Source: Kitasatospora sp. NBC_01287 (lineage in GTDB: Bacteria > Actinomycetota > Actinomycetes > Streptomycetales > Streptomycetaceae). From it: 64,000 nt of DNA. This document shows, one piece after another, positions 34,465 to 43,137 of this stretch (within the stretch, counting starts at the first letter, position 1; each line of letters starts with the position of its first letter). The stretch is from positions 5,928,501-5,992,500 of the forward strand of contig NZ_JAPEPB010000001.1 of assembly GCF_026340565.1 (NCBI RefSeq), in the 5' to 3' direction. The position numbers were made by a program, and so were the translations under genes. The notes beneath the pieces were generated by a model. That model was not told where the DNA came from. It did not search any database and saw only the letters and a program-made list of their open reading frames with translations.

Positions 34465-35660
34465 GTGCGGTGATCACCGGTCTCGGCGTGCTCGCCCCCA
34501 ACGGCCTCGGCGCCGAGGCGTACTGGGCCGCCACCCTGGCCGGCACCAGCGGCCTGCGCCCGCTCACCCGCTTCGAGGCGAGCGGCTACCCGGCCTCGGT
34601 GGCCGGTGAGGTCCCCGACTTCACCGCCGCCGAGCACCTGCCCAGCCGACTGCTGCCGCAGACCGACCACATGACCAGGCTGGCCCTGGTCGCCGCCGAC
34701 CAGGCGCTGCGCGACGCGGGCGTGTCGGCCGCAGACCTCCCCGAGTACGGCACCGGCGTGGTCACGGCCGCCTCGGGCGGCGGAGTGGAGTTCGGGCAGC
34801 GGGAGTTGCAGGCGCTCTGGGAGCACGGGCGCGACCACGTCAGCGCCTACCAGTCGTTCGCCTGGTTCTACGCCGTCAACACCGGCCAGATCTCGATCCG
34901 CAACCGCACCAAGGGCCCCAGCGGCGTGCTGGTCACCGAGCAGGCGGGCGGCCTGGACGCGCTCGGCCAGGCCCGCCGGCAGATCCGCAAGGGAACCCCG
35001 CTGATGCTCTCCGGCGGCGTCGACGGCGCGCTCTGCCCCTGGGGCTGGGTCGCCCAACTCGCCACCGGCCGGGTCAGCGAGGCGAACGAGTACCTGCCCT
35101 TCGCGGCCGCGGCGAGCGGCTACCTGCCCGGTGAGGGCGGCGCGATCCTGGTTCTGGAGGACGCCGGTGCCGCCCGCGCGCGGGGCGCCGCCCGTCCGTA
35201 CGGCGAACTCGCCGGCTACGCCGCCACCATGGATCCCGCGCCGGACACCGGCCGGCCCCCCGGCCTGGGCCGGGCGGCCGCGCTCGCGCTGACCGACGCC
35301 GGGCTCGCCCCGGCCGCCATCGACGTGGTCTTCGCCGACGCGGCCGGCGTGCCCGAGCTCGACCGGGCCGAAGCCGCCGCGCTGGCCGAGCTCTTCGGCC
35401 CGCACGGGGTGCCCGTCACGGCGCCCAAGAGCCTGACCGGCCGGCTGGCCGGCGGCGCGGCCCTGGACGTGGCCACCGCCCTGCTCGCGCTGCGCGACGG
35501 CGTCATCCCGCCCAGCGGCCCGGTCCGCGAGCCCGCCGCCGAGCTGCGGCTCGACCTGGTCTGCGGGGCGGCCCGGCCGGCCCCGCTGCGCACCGCCCTG
35601 GTCCTCGCGCGCGGCTACGGCGGCTTCAACGCCGCCGTGGTGGTGCGTGCCGCTCCCTGA
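34461..35660 (+). CDS. Type II PKS chain length factor (KS beta)
   Basis: A 399-residue partner of KS alpha. The Cys is replaced by Gln161 in VTEQAGGLDAL, the hallmark of CLFs, which decarboxylate malonyl-ACP and set chain length. The last motif is RGYGGFNAAVVV. The ATG overlaps the KS alpha stop. Chain length cannot be predicted reliably by eye. Confidence 0.96.
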   Translation: MSAVITGLGVLAPNGLGAEAYWAATLAGTSGLRPLTRFEASGYPASVAGEVPDFTAAEHLPSRLLPQTDHMTRLALVAADQALRDAGVSAADLPEYGTGVVTAASGGGVEFGQRELQALWEHGRDHVSAYQSFAWFYAVNTGQISIRNRTKGPSGVLVTEQAGGLDALGQARRQIRKGTPLMLSGGVDGALCPWGWVAQLATGRVSEANEYLPFAAAASGYLPGEGGAILVLEDAGAARARGAARPYGELAGYAATMDPAPDTGRPPGLGRAAALALTDAGLAPAAIDVVFADAAGVPELDRAEAAALAELFGPHGVPVTAPKSLTGRLAGGAALDVATALLALRDGVIPPSGPVREPAAELRLDLVCGAARPAPLRTALVLARGYGGFNAAVVVRAAP

Positions 35661-35707
35661 CCCGACACCCCCCCCCGGAAAGCCCCAACTCTGAAAGGAC
35701 GTGGCAC

Positions 35708-35992
35708 ATGCCCCTCCTTGAACTGTCCGACCTCACCCGGCTGCTGCGCGAGTGCGCGGGCGAGGACGAGGCGGTCGACCTGGACGGCGACGTCCTGGAC
35801 ACCTCGTTCTACGAGCTCGGCTACGACTCGCTGGCGATCCTCCAGGTGACCGGCCGCATCCAGCGCGACTACGGCATCGAGCTGCCCGAGGAGGCGATCG
35901 GCGCCGAGACCCCCCGCGAGTTCCTCACCGCCGTCCACCAGGTCCAGGCCCCGCACCAGCTCGCCGAGGTCCGCCCGATCGCGGCCGCCTGA
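35708..35992 (+). CDS. Type II PKS acyl carrier protein
   Basis: A 94-residue ACP that completes the minimal PKS. Phosphopantetheine site Ser41 is in ELGYDSLAILQ, and the ETPREF segment is typical of aromatic PKS ACPs. GAAAGGA precedes the ATG. A strong terminator follows 30 bp after the stop, so KS alpha, CLF and ACP probably form one transcript end. Confidence 0.96.
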   Translation: MPLLELSDLTRLLRECAGEDEAVDLDGDVLDTSFYELGYDSLAILQVTGRIQRDYGIELPEEAIGAETPREFLTAVHQVQAPHQLAEVRPIAAA

Positions 35993-36021
35993 CCCCGGGC
36001 CGCCGATCCCGCACCACCACC

Positions 36022-36063
36022 CCCCGGCCGCCGCCCACCTCTTGGGCGCGCGGCCGGGGTTTT
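36022..36063 (+). terminator. Rho-independent terminator after the minimal PKS
   Basis: A 16-bp GC stem (CCCCGGCCGCCGCCCA with its complement, one bulged C) with a 5-nt loop is followed by TTTT, an unusually classical terminator for this genome. The following 247 bp to the MFS gene hold no ORF with coding character and no repeat I can name. They must contain the MFS promoter. Confidence 0.88.
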
Positions 36064-36310
36064 CGCCGCGCCCGCCGGTCGCCGATGGAGCGTCAGGCCG
36101 CCCGCCACGCCGAATTGTCCGCCCGACGCCCGGTTCCTCCGCCTTCTCCCCGCCCCTTCTCATATCGTCCAACGCCATCCCGCAGCCCGTTCGTTCCCGT
36201 ACCGGGTGTGAGTTTCCCCCCGCTCGGCACACCTTCTCCCGGCGCTCGCGGCACCCCCATACTCCGAGGTCTCCCCTTCCCGTTCCCGCAGAAATGGGTG
36301 ACCCCTGTCC

Positions 36311-37624
36311 GTGGACACCACATCCAGCACGCCGGTACCCCCGCTCGCCGCTGCCGCTGCCGCTGCCGCTGCCGCTGCCGCCGCCGCCCCCGCCCCCGCT
36401 CCGTCCTGGCTCGTCGCGCGCGGCCTGCTGCTCGAACCCGGACCGCGGCGCACGCTGGCGACCGCGAGCTTCGTGAACCAGGTGGGCAGCGGCGTCTTCA
36501 TGATCAGCGCCGCGCTCTTCTTCACCCGCTCGGTCGGGCTGCCGCTGCCGCGGGTCGGGCTGGGGATGGGGATCGGCGCGCTGGTCGGGCTGCTCTCCGG
36601 GATCCCGGTCGGGCGGCTGGCGGACCGGCGCGGGCCGCGCGAGGTCTATCTGCTCACCCTGCTCGCGCAGGCCCTGGCGATGGCCGCGCTGGTGCTGGTG
36701 CACACCTTCTGGCTCTTCGTCGTCGTGGTCTGCCTGACCGAGCTGGCCGGCTCCGCCAGCCAGGCGGCCAGGGCGCCGCTGACCCGGGGGCTGGCCGGGC
36801 GGCGGCCCGCCGCCTTCCGGGCCTACATGCGCGCGCTGGTGAACCTGGCCGGCAGCCTGAGCGCGGTGCTGGCCGCGCTGGTCGTCCAGGTCGACACCCG
36901 CACCGCCTACGACTGCCTGGTGCTCGGCAACGCCCTCAGCTTCGTCGCCACCGCCGTCATCGCGCGCCGGCTGCCGTCGGTGCCGCCGGTGCCCGCGCCG
37001 CCGGGCAGTGAGCGGACGAGCGCGGCCAGGGACTACCCGTTCCTGGTCTTCTCGGTGCTCAGCGCCATCACCTCGCTCCAGGGCGACGTGCTGATCTTCG
37101 CGCTGCCGCTGTGGATCGTCGAGCACACGCACGCGCCGCGCTGGTTCGCCGGGGCGAGCGCGCTGGTCAACACGCTGATGGTGGTGGGCCTGCAGGTCCG
37201 GGTGGCCCGGGGGATCGACACCAACGCCACCGGCGCGCGCGCCTGGCGCCGCTCGGGGTGGGCGTTCCTGGTCGGGATGACGCTGATCGGGCTCACCGCC
37301 GGGCTGCCGGGTCCGCTCGCGGTGCTGCTGATCACGGTCGGCGGCGCGGTCCACACGGTCGGCGAGATCCTCCAGTCCGCCGGGGCGGTCCAGCTGCGCT
37401 ACGCCCTGGCGCCGGCCCACGCGCAGGGCCAGTACACCGGCATCGCCAAGATCGGCAACGGGCTGGCGGACGTTGCCGCGCCCTCCCTCCTGGGCCTGCT
37501 CTGCGTCAGTTGGGGCGCCCCGGGCTGGATCCTGCTGGGCGGCGTCTTCGTCGCGGCGGGACTGGCCGTGCCGCTCGTGGTCCGCTGGGCCGAGCGGGTG
37601 CACCCGGATCGAGCTGCCCTCTAG
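36311..37624 (+). CDS. MFS transporter, probable exporter
   Basis: A 437-residue protein with about 12 hydrophobic helices and the MFS loop motif GRLADRRGPRE between helices 2 and 3. A poly-Ala/Pro N-terminal stretch (residues 10-30), encoded by GCCGCT repeats, precedes the first helix, so the true start or length may differ. The GTG at 36311 is the first plausible start. It lies between minimal PKS and ketoreductase genes and probably exports the aromatic product. Confidence 0.88.
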   Translation: MDTTSSTPVPPLAAAAAAAAAAAAAAPAPAPSWLVARGLLLEPGPRRTLATASFVNQVGSGVFMISAALFFTRSVGLPLPRVGLGMGIGALVGLLSGIPVGRLADRRGPREVYLLTLLAQALAMAALVLVHTFWLFVVVVCLTELAGSASQAARAPLTRGLAGRRPAAFRAYMRALVNLAGSLSAVLAALVVQVDTRTAYDCLVLGNALSFVATAVIARRLPSVPPVPAPPGSERTSAARDYPFLVFSVLSAITSLQGDVLIFALPLWIVEHTHAPRWFAGASALVNTLMVVGLQVRVARGIDTNATGARAWRRSGWAFLVGMTLIGLTAGLPGPLAVLLITVGGAVHTVGEILQSAGAVQLRYALAPAHAQGQYTGIAKIGNGLADVAAPSLLGLLCVSWGAPGWILLGGVFVAAGLAVPLVVRWAERVHPDRAAL

Positions 37625-37701
37625 CCGGTGCCGAGCCCGCGCTGTGAAGCTCACGGCGGAATACGCCTGTGGCGGTACGCGTCTGGGAGGAGCGGCAGCT
37701 G

Positions 37702-38532
37702 ATGACCGAGCAGCGGCGAAGGACGGCCCTGGTCACCGGGGGCACGAGCGGGATCGGGCTGGCGACGGCCGAGCTGCTGGCCGAGCAGGGGCACGCGGTG
37801 TTCCTCTGCGGCCGGGACGCCGGGGTCGTCGAGACGGTGGTCGACAAGCTGCGCGGACGCGGCCTGGAGGTCGCCGGCACTCGCGCGGACGTCCGCTCGG
37901 CCGCCGACGTGCGGACGCTGGTCGAGCGGGCGGTGGCCGCCCACGGCCCCGTCGACGTGCTGGTCAACAACGCGGGCCGGGGCGGTGGCGGCCGGACCGA
38001 GGAGATCCCCGACGAGCTCTGGGACGACGTCATCGAGACCAACCTGACCAGCGTCTTCCGGGTCACCCGCGAGGTGCTGACCACCGGCCGGATGCGCGAG
38101 GGCGCGGCGTCGCGGGCTGCGGCGGGGGCGGCGGGGGCATCGCGGGGCGCCGGCGGGCGGATCATCAGCATCGCCTCCACCGGCGGCAAGCAGGGCGTGC
38201 TGCTCGCCGCGCCCTACTCGGCCTCCAAGCACGGGGTGATCGGCTTCACCAAGGCACTCGGCCTGGAACTGGCGACGAGCGGGATCACGGTGAACGCGGT
38301 CTGCCCCGGGTACGTGGAGACGCCGATGGCCGAGCGGGTCCGGCTGGGCTACGCCGACCACTGGGGTGTCACCGAGGAGGAGGTGCTGGCCCGGTTCGAG
38401 GCGAAGATCCCGCTGGGCCGCTACACCACCGCGCAGGAGGTGGCCGCGATGGTCGGCTACCTGGCCGGCGGGCACGCCGCCGCGATCACCGCGCAGGCGC
38501 TCAACGTCTGCGGAGGGCTGGGCAGTTACTGA
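37702..38532 (+). CDS. Polyketide ketoreductase, ActIII-like SDR
   Basis: A 276-residue short-chain dehydrogenase. It shows the NADPH motif TGGTSGIG, NNAGRGGGG, catalytic Ser in ISIASTGGKQG, YSASKHG with Tyr and Lys, and CPGYVETPMA. The GRGGGG and TGGKQG segments match the C-9 ketoreductases of aromatic pathways. A short Ala-rich insert (about residues 133-152, SRAAAGAAGASRGAGG) is unusual for the family. The ATG has GGGAGGAG 9 bp upstream. It probably reduces the C-9 carbonyl of the nascent poly-ketone. Confidence 0.94.
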   Translation: MTEQRRRTALVTGGTSGIGLATAELLAEQGHAVFLCGRDAGVVETVVDKLRGRGLEVAGTRADVRSAADVRTLVERAVAAHGPVDVLVNNAGRGGGGRTEEIPDELWDDVIETNLTSVFRVTREVLTTGRMREGAASRAAAGAAGASRGAGGRIISIASTGGKQGVLLAAPYSASKHGVIGFTKALGLELATSGITVNAVCPGYVETPMAERVRLGYADHWGVTEEEVLARFEAKIPLGRYTTAQEVAAMVGYLAGGHAAAITAQALNVCGGLGSY

Positions 38533-38572
38533 CGGCGGCAGAGGCGCCCAGGCCGTTCACGCCGGCGCATCG

Positions 38573-38629
38573 GCGCATCGGTCCACCAGCGCATCGGTCC
38601 ACCAGCGCATCGGTCCACCAGCGCATCGG
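38573..38629. repeat. 16-bp tandem repeat between KR and aromatase genes
   Basis: Three perfect copies of GCGCATCGGTCCACCA and part of a fourth fill the short gap before the aromatase ribosome site. They look like replication-slippage repeats. Confidence 0.9.
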
Positions 38630-38658
38630 CCCATCGTTTCAGCAGGAGGAGTACCGCC

Positions 38659-39669
38659 GTGGCACTGGCCACCACCCACGTCACCCGGCACCGGATCACC
38701 GTCGCGGCGCCGCCCGAGGCGGTCTTCGCGCTGATCGCCGACGCGGCCGGCTGGCCGCAGGTCTTCGGACCCACCGTGCACGCCGAGATCGAGCAGGGCG
38801 CGGCCGGGGGTGAACAGCTGTTGCGGATCTGGGCGTTCGCCAACGGCGAGGTGCGCAACTGGACCTCCCGGCGCTCGCTCGACCCGGTCGGCCGCCGGAT
38901 CACCTTCCGCCAGCTGGTCTCCTCCCCGCCGGTCGCCGCGATGGGCGGCGAGTGGCAGGTCGCCGCGGTCGAGGGCGGCAGTGAGGTGGTGCTGCTGCAC
39001 GACTTCGCGGCCCTCGACGACGACCCGGCGGCGGTGCGCTGGATCGAGCAGGCCATCGACCGCAACAGCGCCGCCGAGCTGAGCGCCCTCGCGGCGGCCG
39101 CCGAGGCCGGGGCTGACGGGGTCGGGGTCGACGGGGCTGAGGCCGAAGGCGCTGAGGCCGAAGGCGCTGAGGCCCACGGGGCCCTGCGCTTCACCTTCAG
39201 CGACTCGGTCCGGATCGACGGCGCGGCCACCGACGTCTTCGACTTCCTCAACCGGGCCGACCAGTGGCCGGCCCGGCTGCCGCACGTGGCCCGGCTCGAC
39301 CTGAGCGAGCGCGACGGCGTGCAGTACCTGGAGATGGACACCCGCGCGCCGGACGGCAGCGTGCACACCACCACGTCGGTGCGGGTGCCGTTCGCCGAGC
39401 GCGGCACCATCGTCTACAAGCAGGTCAAGGTCTCACCGGTGATGGCCGCGCACACCGGCCGCTGGGTGATCGAGCCCGATCCGGACGGCGGCCCCGGCCT
39501 GCTCGCCACCTCCTGGCACACCGTCACCCTCGATCCGGCAGGTGTCGCCGAGCTGCTCGGCCCGGACGCCACCACCGCGCAGGCCCGCGCCCGGGTCCGC
39601 CACGCGCTGGGCACCAACAGCGCCACCACGCTGCGCCACGCCAAGGAGTTCGCCGAGCAGCGCCGCTGA
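38659..39669 (+). CDS. Didomain polyketide aromatase/cyclase
   Basis: A 336-residue protein with two START/Bet v1-like domains (about 1-150 and 178-325), separated by an Ala/Glu/Gly linker with repeated AEGAEA. Such di-domain ARO/CYCs act after C-9 reduction to close and aromatise the first ring. The N-terminal domain keeps VFALIADAAGWPQVFGPTVH, and the C-terminal one VFDFLNRADQWPARLPHV. GTG start with CAGGAGGAG upstream. Presence of both KR and didomain ARO/CYC predicts a reduced aromatic scaffold. Confidence 0.93.
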   Translation: MALATTHVTRHRITVAAPPEAVFALIADAAGWPQVFGPTVHAEIEQGAAGGEQLLRIWAFANGEVRNWTSRRSLDPVGRRITFRQLVSSPPVAAMGGEWQVAAVEGGSEVVLLHDFAALDDDPAAVRWIEQAIDRNSAAELSALAAAAEAGADGVGVDGAEAEGAEAEGAEAHGALRFTFSDSVRIDGAATDVFDFLNRADQWPARLPHVARLDLSERDGVQYLEMDTRAPDGSVHTTTSVRVPFAERGTIVYKQVKVSPVMAAHTGRWVIEPDPDGGPGLLATSWHTVTLDPAGVAELLGPDATTAQARARVRHALGTNSATTLRHAKEFAEQRR

Positions 39670-39703
39670 CGATCAGTCAACTCATCACAACAGGAGGGCC
39701 CCG

Positions 39704-41722
39704 ATGCTCACCGTACCGCCCGGCACGGCCGATGTGCTGCTCGCCGACTCCGCCCGCCGCCACCCGGACCGTGCGGCGCTGCACACCCCGGCCGGGTCGC
39801 TGAGCTTCGCCGAGTTGGAGGGCCGGGTCGACGCGTGGGCGGGGCGGTTCGCGAGCGGCCTGGGCCGCCGCGGAGTGCGGATCGCGGTCTCCTCCGTGCT
39901 GCACCAGGACTTCCCGGTCGGCTACTACGCGGTGCTGCGCAGCGGCAACACGGTGGTGCCGCTCAACCCGCTGCTGCCCGACCCGGCGCTGCGCCACCTG
40001 CTGGCCGCCGCCAGGGTCGCCGTCGCCCTGGTCGGCCCCGGGCTGGCGGACCGGATCGACCGGTTGCGCGCCGAACTGCCCTTGCTGGAGCAGGTCCTGG
40101 TGATCGGGGAAGGGGCGGGAGGGGCCGAGCCGGCGATCCGTCGGATCATGGCCGCCGCCTCGACCGTGCCCGACCCCGCCGACCTGGCCGCCGTCACCTT
40201 CACCAGCGGCACCACCGGCCCCGCCAAGGCGGTCGCGCTGGGCCACCGCGCGATCAAGGCCTGCGCCGCCCAGTTCGCCCTGGCGCACCGGGTGGACGCC
40301 GACTCGACGCTCCTCGCCCACCTGCCGATCTTCTCCCCGCTGCACCTCAACGCGGCGGTCGGCGCCGGTGCCGCGCAGATCCTGGCCCCCGGCCCACTGC
40401 CCGGCAGCGCCGCCGAGGCCGTCGAGCCGGCCGACCGCCACGGTGCGACCCACTACTACGCGCTGCCGGTGACACTGGCCCGCTTCGCCGCCGACCCGGG
40501 CCTCGGCGCGGTCAAGTTCCGTACCGTGCGCCAGATCGCGGCCGGCAACGCGACGCTGCCCGCGCCCGTGGTGCGCGCCCTCACCGAGCAGTTCGGCGTC
40601 CCGGTCTTCCAGGGCTACGGGCTCACCGAGGCGGCCTACCTGCTGCACTCCGACGGCCCCCGCGCCCCGCGCCCCGGCTCGGCCGGCCCGGTGCTCGCCG
40701 GCACCCGCTCCCAGGTGGTCGACCTGGTCACCCGGCAGCCGCTGCCGCCCGGCAACCCCGGGGAACTGCTCGTGCAGGGGCCGCAGTTGATGCTCGGCTA
40801 CCTGGACCGGCCGGACCTGGCACCGTTCGACGCCGACGGCTGGTTCGCCACCGGCGACGTGGTGCGGCTGGACGAGGACGGCTACCTGTTCGTGCTGGAC
40901 CGGGTGGCCGACGTCTTCCACCGGGCGGGCGAGCTGGTCTGCCCCTCGGAGCTGGAACGCGCCCTGCTGGCTCATCCGGCGGTGCGCGACGCCGCGGTGG
41001 TCGACGGGCCGGGCGCCGAGGGACCGGCTGGGGAGGGATCGGCTGCGGAGGGATCGGACGCGTGCCGGGTGCCGATGGCCTTCGTCGTCCCGCAGGAGAG
41101 CGGCGCGGACGGCCCCGACGCGGCACTGGCCGAGGTGCTCGCCGAGGTCAACGCGGGCCTGCCACCGGCCCAGCGGATCGCCCACGCCGAGCCGCTCGCG
41201 GCGATCCCGCGCCGGCCGACCAACGGCAAGGTCGACCGGGCCGCGCTGCGCGCCGAGATGCGGGCCCGCACCGACCACCTCCACGAGCAACTGCTGCAGT
41301 TCTACGCCCGCCAGGCGCAGGCGGTGGACGACGGCGACCTGGACGGCTACGGCGCGACCTTCCACCCCGAGGCCGAGTTCGGCGCGACCGGCGCCCCGCA
41401 GCCACTGCGCGGCCGGGCCGCGATCGTCGAGCACAGCCGGGCCAGGCGGGCCGAACGCGCGGCCACCGGCCAGGTCAACCGGCATCTGATCAGCGGTCTG
41501 ACCGTGCGGCGCCATCCGGACGGGCGGCTGACCACCGAGGCGCACACGCTGATCATCGCCACCGTGCCGGGCGAGCGCCCGCGCACCCTGGCGGGCGCCC
41601 TGCTGAGCGACGAGCTGGTCTGGCAGGGCGCCCAGGCCGCCCAGGCCGCTCAGGGCACCGGGGGCGCCCAGAGCGGCGGTTGGCAGGTGGCCCGCCGCCG
41701 GATCACGCCCGAGTCGGCCTGA
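39704..41722 (+). CDS. Acyl-CoA/ACP ligase fused to a SnoaL-like domain
   Basis: A 672-residue fusion. Residues 1-525 form an ANL-superfamily adenylate-forming enzyme (TFTSGTTGPAKAVALGHRA, YGLTEAAYLL, DGWFATGDVVRLDEDGYLFV, catalytic Lys in PTNGKVDR). Residues 528-670 are an NTF2/SnoaL-like domain (LLQFYARQAQAVDDGDLDGY, LRGRAAIVEHSRA). That domain is clearly related to the separate protein at 42679. The join is in a single frame without a stop. The ATG has CAGGAGGG upstream. The ligase could activate a starter or tailoring acid. A fused SnoaL-type domain is not an arrangement I recognise. Confidence 0.9.
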   Translation: MLTVPPGTADVLLADSARRHPDRAALHTPAGSLSFAELEGRVDAWAGRFASGLGRRGVRIAVSSVLHQDFPVGYYAVLRSGNTVVPLNPLLPDPALRHLLAAARVAVALVGPGLADRIDRLRAELPLLEQVLVIGEGAGGAEPAIRRIMAAASTVPDPADLAAVTFTSGTTGPAKAVALGHRAIKACAAQFALAHRVDADSTLLAHLPIFSPLHLNAAVGAGAAQILAPGPLPGSAAEAVEPADRHGATHYYALPVTLARFAADPGLGAVKFRTVRQIAAGNATLPAPVVRALTEQFGVPVFQGYGLTEAAYLLHSDGPRAPRPGSAGPVLAGTRSQVVDLVTRQPLPPGNPGELLVQGPQLMLGYLDRPDLAPFDADGWFATGDVVRLDEDGYLFVLDRVADVFHRAGELVCPSELERALLAHPAVRDAAVVDGPGAEGPAGEGSAAEGSDACRVPMAFVVPQESGADGPDAALAEVLAEVNAGLPPAQRIAHAEPLAAIPRRPTNGKVDRAALRAEMRARTDHLHEQLLQFYARQAQAVDDGDLDGYGATFHPEAEFGATGAPQPLRGRAAIVEHSRARRAERAATGQVNRHLISGLTVRRHPDGRLTTEAHTLIIATVPGERPRTLAGALLSDELVWQGAQAAQAAQGTGGAQSGGWQVARRRITPESA

Positions 41723-41771
41723 TCAGCGGGCCGGCCCCCGTCCGGCCCCGCCGGTCCTCGCCGCCGAGGCG

Positions 41772-42563
41772 CTACGCCTCGCCGTCGTCCAGGTGCGCCA
41801 CCGCGCGGGTCCAGCCGGCCCCGGCCCGGGCGATCTTGACCGGGAAGCAGCTCACCGTGAACCCGTGCGGCCGGGGCAGCGCCGCCAGCCCGGCCAGCCG
41901 CTCGATCTGGCAGTACTCCCGCTCCCGCCCGGCGAAGTGGGCCGGCCAGAGCACCGAGCGGTCCCCGGTGGCGCGGTAGCGGGCGATGATGTCGCCGAAG
42001 GGCGCGTCCAGGCTGAAGGCGTCGGTGCCGATCACCCGGATCCCGAGGTCGAGCAGGAACGCGGTGGCCGAGCCGTCCAGGCCGGTGAACTCGGTGAAGT
42101 AGCGCTGGGTGCCGCCCCAGGCGTCGGCGCCGGTGTGCAGCAGCGCGATGTCCAGCGGCCGCGGTGCGTAGTCGATCCGCGCCAGCGCCGTCCGCAGGTC
42201 CCCGGCGTCGGCCACACCGCGCCCCCGCTCGCGCAGCTCCCGCAGGTCCAGGACGAAGCCGGGGCGGTGGAACCAGTCCAGCGGCAGCTGGTCGATGGTC
42301 CGGCCCTCGGTGCCGTCCGGCCGGGTGCCGTAGTGCGCGGGGGCGTCGACGTGCGTCCCGGTGTGGGTGGTCAGCGAGATCAGGTCGTTGGTCAGGAACT
42401 CGCCGCCCGGCAGCTCCTCGGGGGAGAAGTCGATGCCGAAGGCGGCGCGCATCCCGTCCGTCATGTGCTTGGCGCCCTCGGCCGCCGACAGGGTGGTGTG
42501 GGTGACGGTGTCGGGTTCCCAGAGATTGGCATCCACCGTGGCGGACAGGTCGATCAGCGGCAT
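41772..42563 (-). CDS. Polyketide cyclase, SnoaM/DpsY type
   Basis: A 263-residue member of the cyclase/kynurenine-formamidase-like family. The metal-binding THTGTHVDAPAHYG motif is present, followed by RTIDQLPLDWF and LLHTGADAWG. Members such as DpsY and SnoaM help close later rings in anthracycline-type pathways. The ATG at 42563 has GGGAGGG upstream. It is divergent from the SnoaL-like gene at 42679; the 115-bp gap must hold both promoters. Confidence 0.92.
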   Translation of the reverse strand: MPLIDLSATVDANLWEPDTVTHTTLSAAEGAKHMTDGMRAAFGIDFSPEELPGGEFLTNDLISLTTHTGTHVDAPAHYGTRPDGTEGRTIDQLPLDWFHRPGFVLDLRELRERGRGVADAGDLRTALARIDYAPRPLDIALLHTGADAWGGTQRYFTEFTGLDGSATAFLLDLGIRVIGTDAFSLDAPFGDIIARYRATGDRSVLWPAHFAGREREYCQIERLAGLAALPRPHGFTVSCFPVKIARAGAGWTRAVAHLDDGEA

Positions 42564-42678
42564 GGGGTCCCTCCCGGGGCAGAGTGTCGGCTCGCGCAGC
42601 ATCGCCGGTCGCCCTCGTACGGCACTCGAACAGATTGGCTCCAGCGCGTCTCCAGTGCCTCGGTCCACCCTGCACCGC

Positions 42679-43137
42679 ATGCAGGCTGAGCACGTGTATT
42701 CGCGGATCCTGGACTTCTACGCCCGCCAGATGCGGACCATCGACGGCGGCGACGCCGCCGGCTGGGCGGCCACCTTCACCGAGGACGGCGTCTTCGCCTC
42801 CAACGGCCTGCCCGAGCCGGTGCGCGGCCGGGCGGCCATCGAGGCGGGCACCGCGGTGAACGTCGCGGCGCGCGAGGCGCAGGGGGTGACCCATCGCCAC
42901 GTGCTCAGCGCGCTCGCGGTGGAACCCAGGGGCACCGACGAGGTCTTCGCCCGCTCCTACGTGCTGGTGCTGGAGAACCGGGCGGGCCACCCGCCGCGGC
43001 CCTTCGTCAGCACGGTGCTGGAGGACGTCCTGGTCCACGCGGCCACCGGCTCCGGCGCCGACTGGCAGGTGCGCAGCCGCACCGTGCTGCGCGACGACCG
43101 TCCGTCCATCGGTACTTCGGGAACGGGTGAGGAATGA
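42679..43137 (+). CDS. SnoaL-like / NTF2-fold protein
   Basis: A 152-residue NTF2-fold protein (RILDFYARQMRTIDGGDAAG, RGRAAIEAGTAVN, HRHVLSALAV). It is a paralogue of the C-terminal domain of the ligase at 39704. Family members are ring cyclases, hydroxylation helpers or isomerases in aromatic pathways. The start is uncertain, as no good ribosome site lies before the ATG; GTG 15 bp later is possible. The stop overlaps the carboxylase start (ATGA). Confidence 0.87.
   Translation: MQAEHVYSRILDFYARQMRTIDGGDAAGWAATFTEDGVFASNGLPEPVRGRAAIEAGTAVNVAAREAQGVTHRHVLSALAVEPRGTDEVFARSYVLVLENRAGHPPRPFVSTVLEDVLVHAATGSGADWQVRSRTVLRDDRPSIGTSGTGEE

Noticed and set aside
33199..35660. Fatty acid FabF pair
   Set aside because: Cys169 and Gln161 in coupled genes followed by ACP, ActIII-like KR and ARO/CYC identify an aromatic minimal PKS.
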